From Gp1-AA133 sp963850425 (GTDB lineage Bacteria > Acidobacteriota > Terriglobia > Terriglobales > Acidobacteriaceae), in the NCBI GenBank assembly GCA_963850425.1, contig CAWKLF010000001.1, positions 372,001 through 436,000 of the forward strand: DNA of 64,000 bases, read 5' to 3'. Shown piece after piece: positions 61,631 through 64,000 of this stretch. Position numbers and translations under genes: made by a program. The notes under the pieces were generated by a model that was not told the origin of the DNA, searched no databases, and worked only from the letters and a program-made list of their open reading frames with translations. Position 1 is the stretch's first letter; each line of letters opens with the position of its first letter.

Positions 61631-64000
61631 TTACTGGACTTTCACCGACTCCCTGCGCTCCGCCGGCGCCTTTACCGCGGCGGTCCGTTCCAGCTTGTCC
61701 CAGGCAAACCTCTGGCCTTCGGCAGCACGCTTCAATGTTTTGAAAAGAACAATGGAAAACAACTGCCGGTAGGCAAAGCGCTGGAGCCAGACCTGGCTGA
61801 GCAGCCAAATGTCTTCCTTGGTCTCAGGCCGGCGCCGCTCAAGGGCAAACGCGATCGCCGAAGCGAAGAAGTCAATGACCAGGAAGGCCAAAAAGAACAC
61901 CACCAGTTTCTGGAAGCTGGCCGGGTCGGTGGATTCCGGATGGAAATATTTCTGCGTGTAATACCAGGTAACGCCGACGATGAACATGACATCGATAAAC
62001 GGCGACACCAGGGGAAGCAAAATTTGAAAGACGAGGATGTTGGGCAGCGCAATCCAGCCCAGCACGCCCTTGCGTGCGAAGACCCCGCGATGCTTATAGA
62101 TAGCTTGCAGGATGCCGAAGGACCAGCGAAAGCGCTGGCGCATCAGGCCGTTCGCGGTGGTGGGCGCCTCGGTATAGGCGAGCGCCTGATCTTCGTACTC
62201 GACGCGGTAGCCGCGGCGCAGCAACGCCATGGTAAGGTCGGCATCCTCGGCAACCGTGTCGACGTGAAAGCCGCCGGCCTCGCGCACTGCCGAAACTCTC
62301 CAAGCGCCAATCGCTCCGGGAACGACGCTGACCGCGCCCATGGTATCGAGCGCGCGGCGCTCGAAGTTCTGGCTGGTGATGTATTCGAGAGCCTGCCAGC
62401 GAGTCCACAGATTGACGCGATTGCCCACCTTCGCATTCCCTGCAATGGCGCCGACTTTGGGATTCAGGAAGTGCGGAACCAGGTGTGAGACGGCATCGGC
62501 AGCAATGATCGTGTCGGCGTCGATGCCGACAAAAATCTCTTCGTCGGTGAGATGCTCCAATCCGTAATTAAGCGCCTCGGCCTTACCGGCATTTGGCTTG
62601 GTCAGGATGAGCACCCGGCCTTCGGCTTCTTCCTGGGCAAATGCGCGGCGCGCCACTTCAAGAGTCCGGTCCTTGGAGCCATCGTCGATGACGATCACGT
62701 GCAGGTTGGGATAATCAGAATCCAGCGCCGAGCGCACGGTGCGCTCGATCACTTTTTCCTCGTTGAAGGCAGGAATCAGCAACGCGACCTTGGGCTTGAA
62801 CGCGGCAATCTGCGCAGGAGTTCCAATCGCAGGCGAGCGGACGCGGTCATAAACAGCCAGCGCGCCAATCAACAGCAGGCGGGACGTCATCAACAAATCG
62901 CCGAGGAAAAATACCCAGGTGATCGACTTCATGCCGACGCCCCACATCCAGAATCCAATCCAGTTCAGCCATGCGGCCCAGCGCTGGTTGCTGGGAATAG
63001 GCGGCATGACATCCGCTTTCGTTTTGCCGAGCAACTGGAAAACGGGAACGATTTCGTACCCGCGAGCGCGTAAGCCTTCGATGATCATGGGAAGAGCGCG
63101 GACGGTTTCGCGGCGATCGCCGCCGCCGTCGTGCAGCAGAATGATGTTGCCGCACAGCTGATCGTTCACGTTGCAGGGTGGCAGGTCTTTCATGACCGCG
63201 GCAGTAATCTGCTCGGCGCTGCGATGCGGGTTCTCGCGCCAGTCGTTGGGATCAATGCGGTTGCCGATGGTGACGTAGCCCATGTCCTGGGTGACTTCAA
63301 GCGGCCGCACCTGGTCGGCGGTATCGGGCTCCTGATCGATGGAGTACGGCGGACGGAACAGAATCGTGCGAATGCCGAGGCGGCTGGCAAACAGGCGCTC
63401 GGTCAGATTCAGTTCCACCCGCATATGGCTTCTGGAGATGTCGCTGATATTGGGATGGGTGAAGGTGTGATTGCCAATCTCGTGGCCTTCTTCGACGATT
63501 CGCCGCGTGAGGCCCGGAGCATTTTCGGCCTGAATGCCGATCAGAAAAAAGGTGGCGGGGGCGCGCTCGCGCTTCAGGACATCAAGAATCTTCGGAGTCC
63601 ACTCCGGGTCAGGGCCGTCGTCGAAGGTGATCGCTACCTGCTTTGGCGTCGCACCGTAGCGCGCTACCCGATAAGGCTCGGGCAAGTCCTGAAAGGTCTG
63701 ATCGGTGATCAGGTTGGTGGAGGAATCGAGGGTGATGTCGCGTTTGCCGTCGGCCGGACGGGCTTCGATGCGCAGAATCTCGCCCTGTCCCTCCATGTCA
63801 ACGTCGTGACCGGGAGGAACGTCTTTCAGCTTGTCGGGTGCGGCCGAGTCGTTGGGAAAATCCCAGACCTTCCACAACGATCGGTCTTCTGAACCAAGCC
63901 GCCAAAGGGCAAAGGTCTTGATGCCCAGCGTGCGCGCAGACCGCATTTCGTTCAACGCAGTGACGGCGTCGAGAAACCACACGTCGTGGCGCAGATTGCC
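61631..64000 (-). CDS. Polysaccharide deacetylase–GT2 fusion protein, 5' end outside window
   Basis: 789 residues are visible and the frame runs off the right edge. The first visible residues (WFLDAVTALNEMRSARTLGI KTFALWRLGSEDRSLWKVWD) resemble the C-terminal part of a GH18/chitinase-like domain, so a third domain probably lies upstream. Next is a NodB-type deacetylase (FDDGPDPEWTPKIL, HTFTHPNISDISRSHMRVEL) and then, after membrane segments, a processive GT2 (VIVIDDGSKDRTLEVARRAF, GIDADTII, AEDADLTMALLRRG, QRFRWSFG) with further membrane helices. The whole is a membrane machine for making and de-N-acetylating a beta-linked amino-sugar polymer (poly-GlcNAc or chitin-like). The GTG at 63982 is internal. 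Confidence 0.85.
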   Translation of the reverse strand, partial: GNLRHDVWFLDAVTALNEMRSARTLGIKTFALWRLGSEDRSLWKVWDFPNDSAAPDKLKDVPPGHDVDMEGQGEILRIEARPADGKRDITLDSSTNLITDQTFQDLPEPYRVARYGATPKQVAITFDDGPDPEWTPKILDVLKRERAPATFFLIGIQAENAPGLTRRIVEEGHEIGNHTFTHPNISDISRSHMRVELNLTERLFASRLGIRTILFRPPYSIDQEPDTADQVRPLEVTQDMGYVTIGNRIDPNDWRENPHRSAEQITAAVMKDLPPCNVNDQLCGNIILLHDGGGDRRETVRALPMIIEGLRARGYEIVPVFQLLGKTKADVMPPIPSNQRWAAWLNWIGFWMWGVGMKSITWVFFLGDLLMTSRLLLIGALAVYDRVRSPAIGTPAQIAAFKPKVALLIPAFNEEKVIERTVRSALDSDYPNLHVIVIDDGSKDRTLEVARRAFAQEEAEGRVLILTKPNAGKAEALNYGLEHLTDEEIFVGIDADTIIAADAVSHLVPHFLNPKVGAIAGNAKVGNRVNLWTRWQALEYITSQNFERRALDTMGAVSVVPGAIGAWRVSAVREAGGFHVDTVAEDADLTMALLRRGYRVEYEDQALAYTEAPTTANGLMRQRFRWSFGILQAIYKHRGVFARKGVLGWIALPNILVFQILLPLVSPFIDVMFIVGVTWYYTQKYFHPESTDPASFQKLVVFFLAFLVIDFFASAIAFALERRRPETKEDIWLLSQVWLQRFAYRQLFSIVLFKTLKRAAEGQRFAWDKLERTAAVKAPAERRESVKVQ

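Overview
This 64 kb window looks like a chromosomal segment of a soil-type acidobacterium (Acidobacteriota, probably class Terriglobia). I infer this from protein families, not from a marker gene: an Oar-like TonB-dependent receptor with a carboxypeptidase-regulatory N-domain, a VWFA-related acidobacterial protein, a ten-Asp-box VPS10-type propeller, a TolB-propeller/PHP hydrolase, an RND pump with NodT-type channel, and degenerate intergenic repeats of the 'GTCATCCTGAGCGAAG' type. No phage, IS element, integrase or CRISPR array was seen. Both ends cut through genes.

Layout. 1-13 kb: 3' end of rmlD, a secreted Asp-box propeller, threonine ammonia-lyase, the Oar-like receptor, a GT39-like membrane glycosyltransferase and a PoxB-like ThDP enzyme. 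13-25.6 kb: tRNA-Pro(CGG); an amino-sugar pair (nagA plus a GlmS-like isomerase without its glutaminase half) behind a palindromic operator candidate; an SDR; the TolB/PHP protein; ada; a CBM9-like protein; a TPR protein; tatA; a DUF481 porin-like protein. 25.6-29.6 kb: glpD-glpK-glpF, with a one-base frameshift near the end of glpD. 29.7-35.7 kb: a tripartite RND efflux operon. 36-41.6 kb: an ECF sigma factor, a zinc anti-sigma factor, a protein of unknown family and a TPR-CHAT lipoprotein, opposite a stand-alone sigma region-4 protein. 41.6-53.5 kb: HAD phosphatase, wecB, tRNA-Leu(CAA), greB, an ArsR/SRPBCC pair, an ABC-F protein, a GH9 glycosidase, an atypical response regulator, tag and a VWA protein. 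53.5-64 kb: a decayed HtrA-like pseudogene, PilZ plus another atypical response regulator, two secreted proteins of unknown function, P5C dehydrogenase, tryptophanase and a large deacetylase/GT2 fusion.

The most interesting part is the 36.8-41.6 kb cassette. Sigma factor, membrane anti-sigma factor, unknown protein and a predicted lipid-anchored TPR-CHAT protease lie in one orientation. This suggests, as inference, that the caspase-like CHAT protease releases the sigma factor by cutting the anti-sigma factor or an intermediary. It would parallel craspase (TPR-CHAT with Csx30 and its sigma factor) but without CRISPR and outside the cytoplasm.

Limits: everything is read by eye from sequence. 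Family calls rest on motifs and general resemblance; no database search was run.
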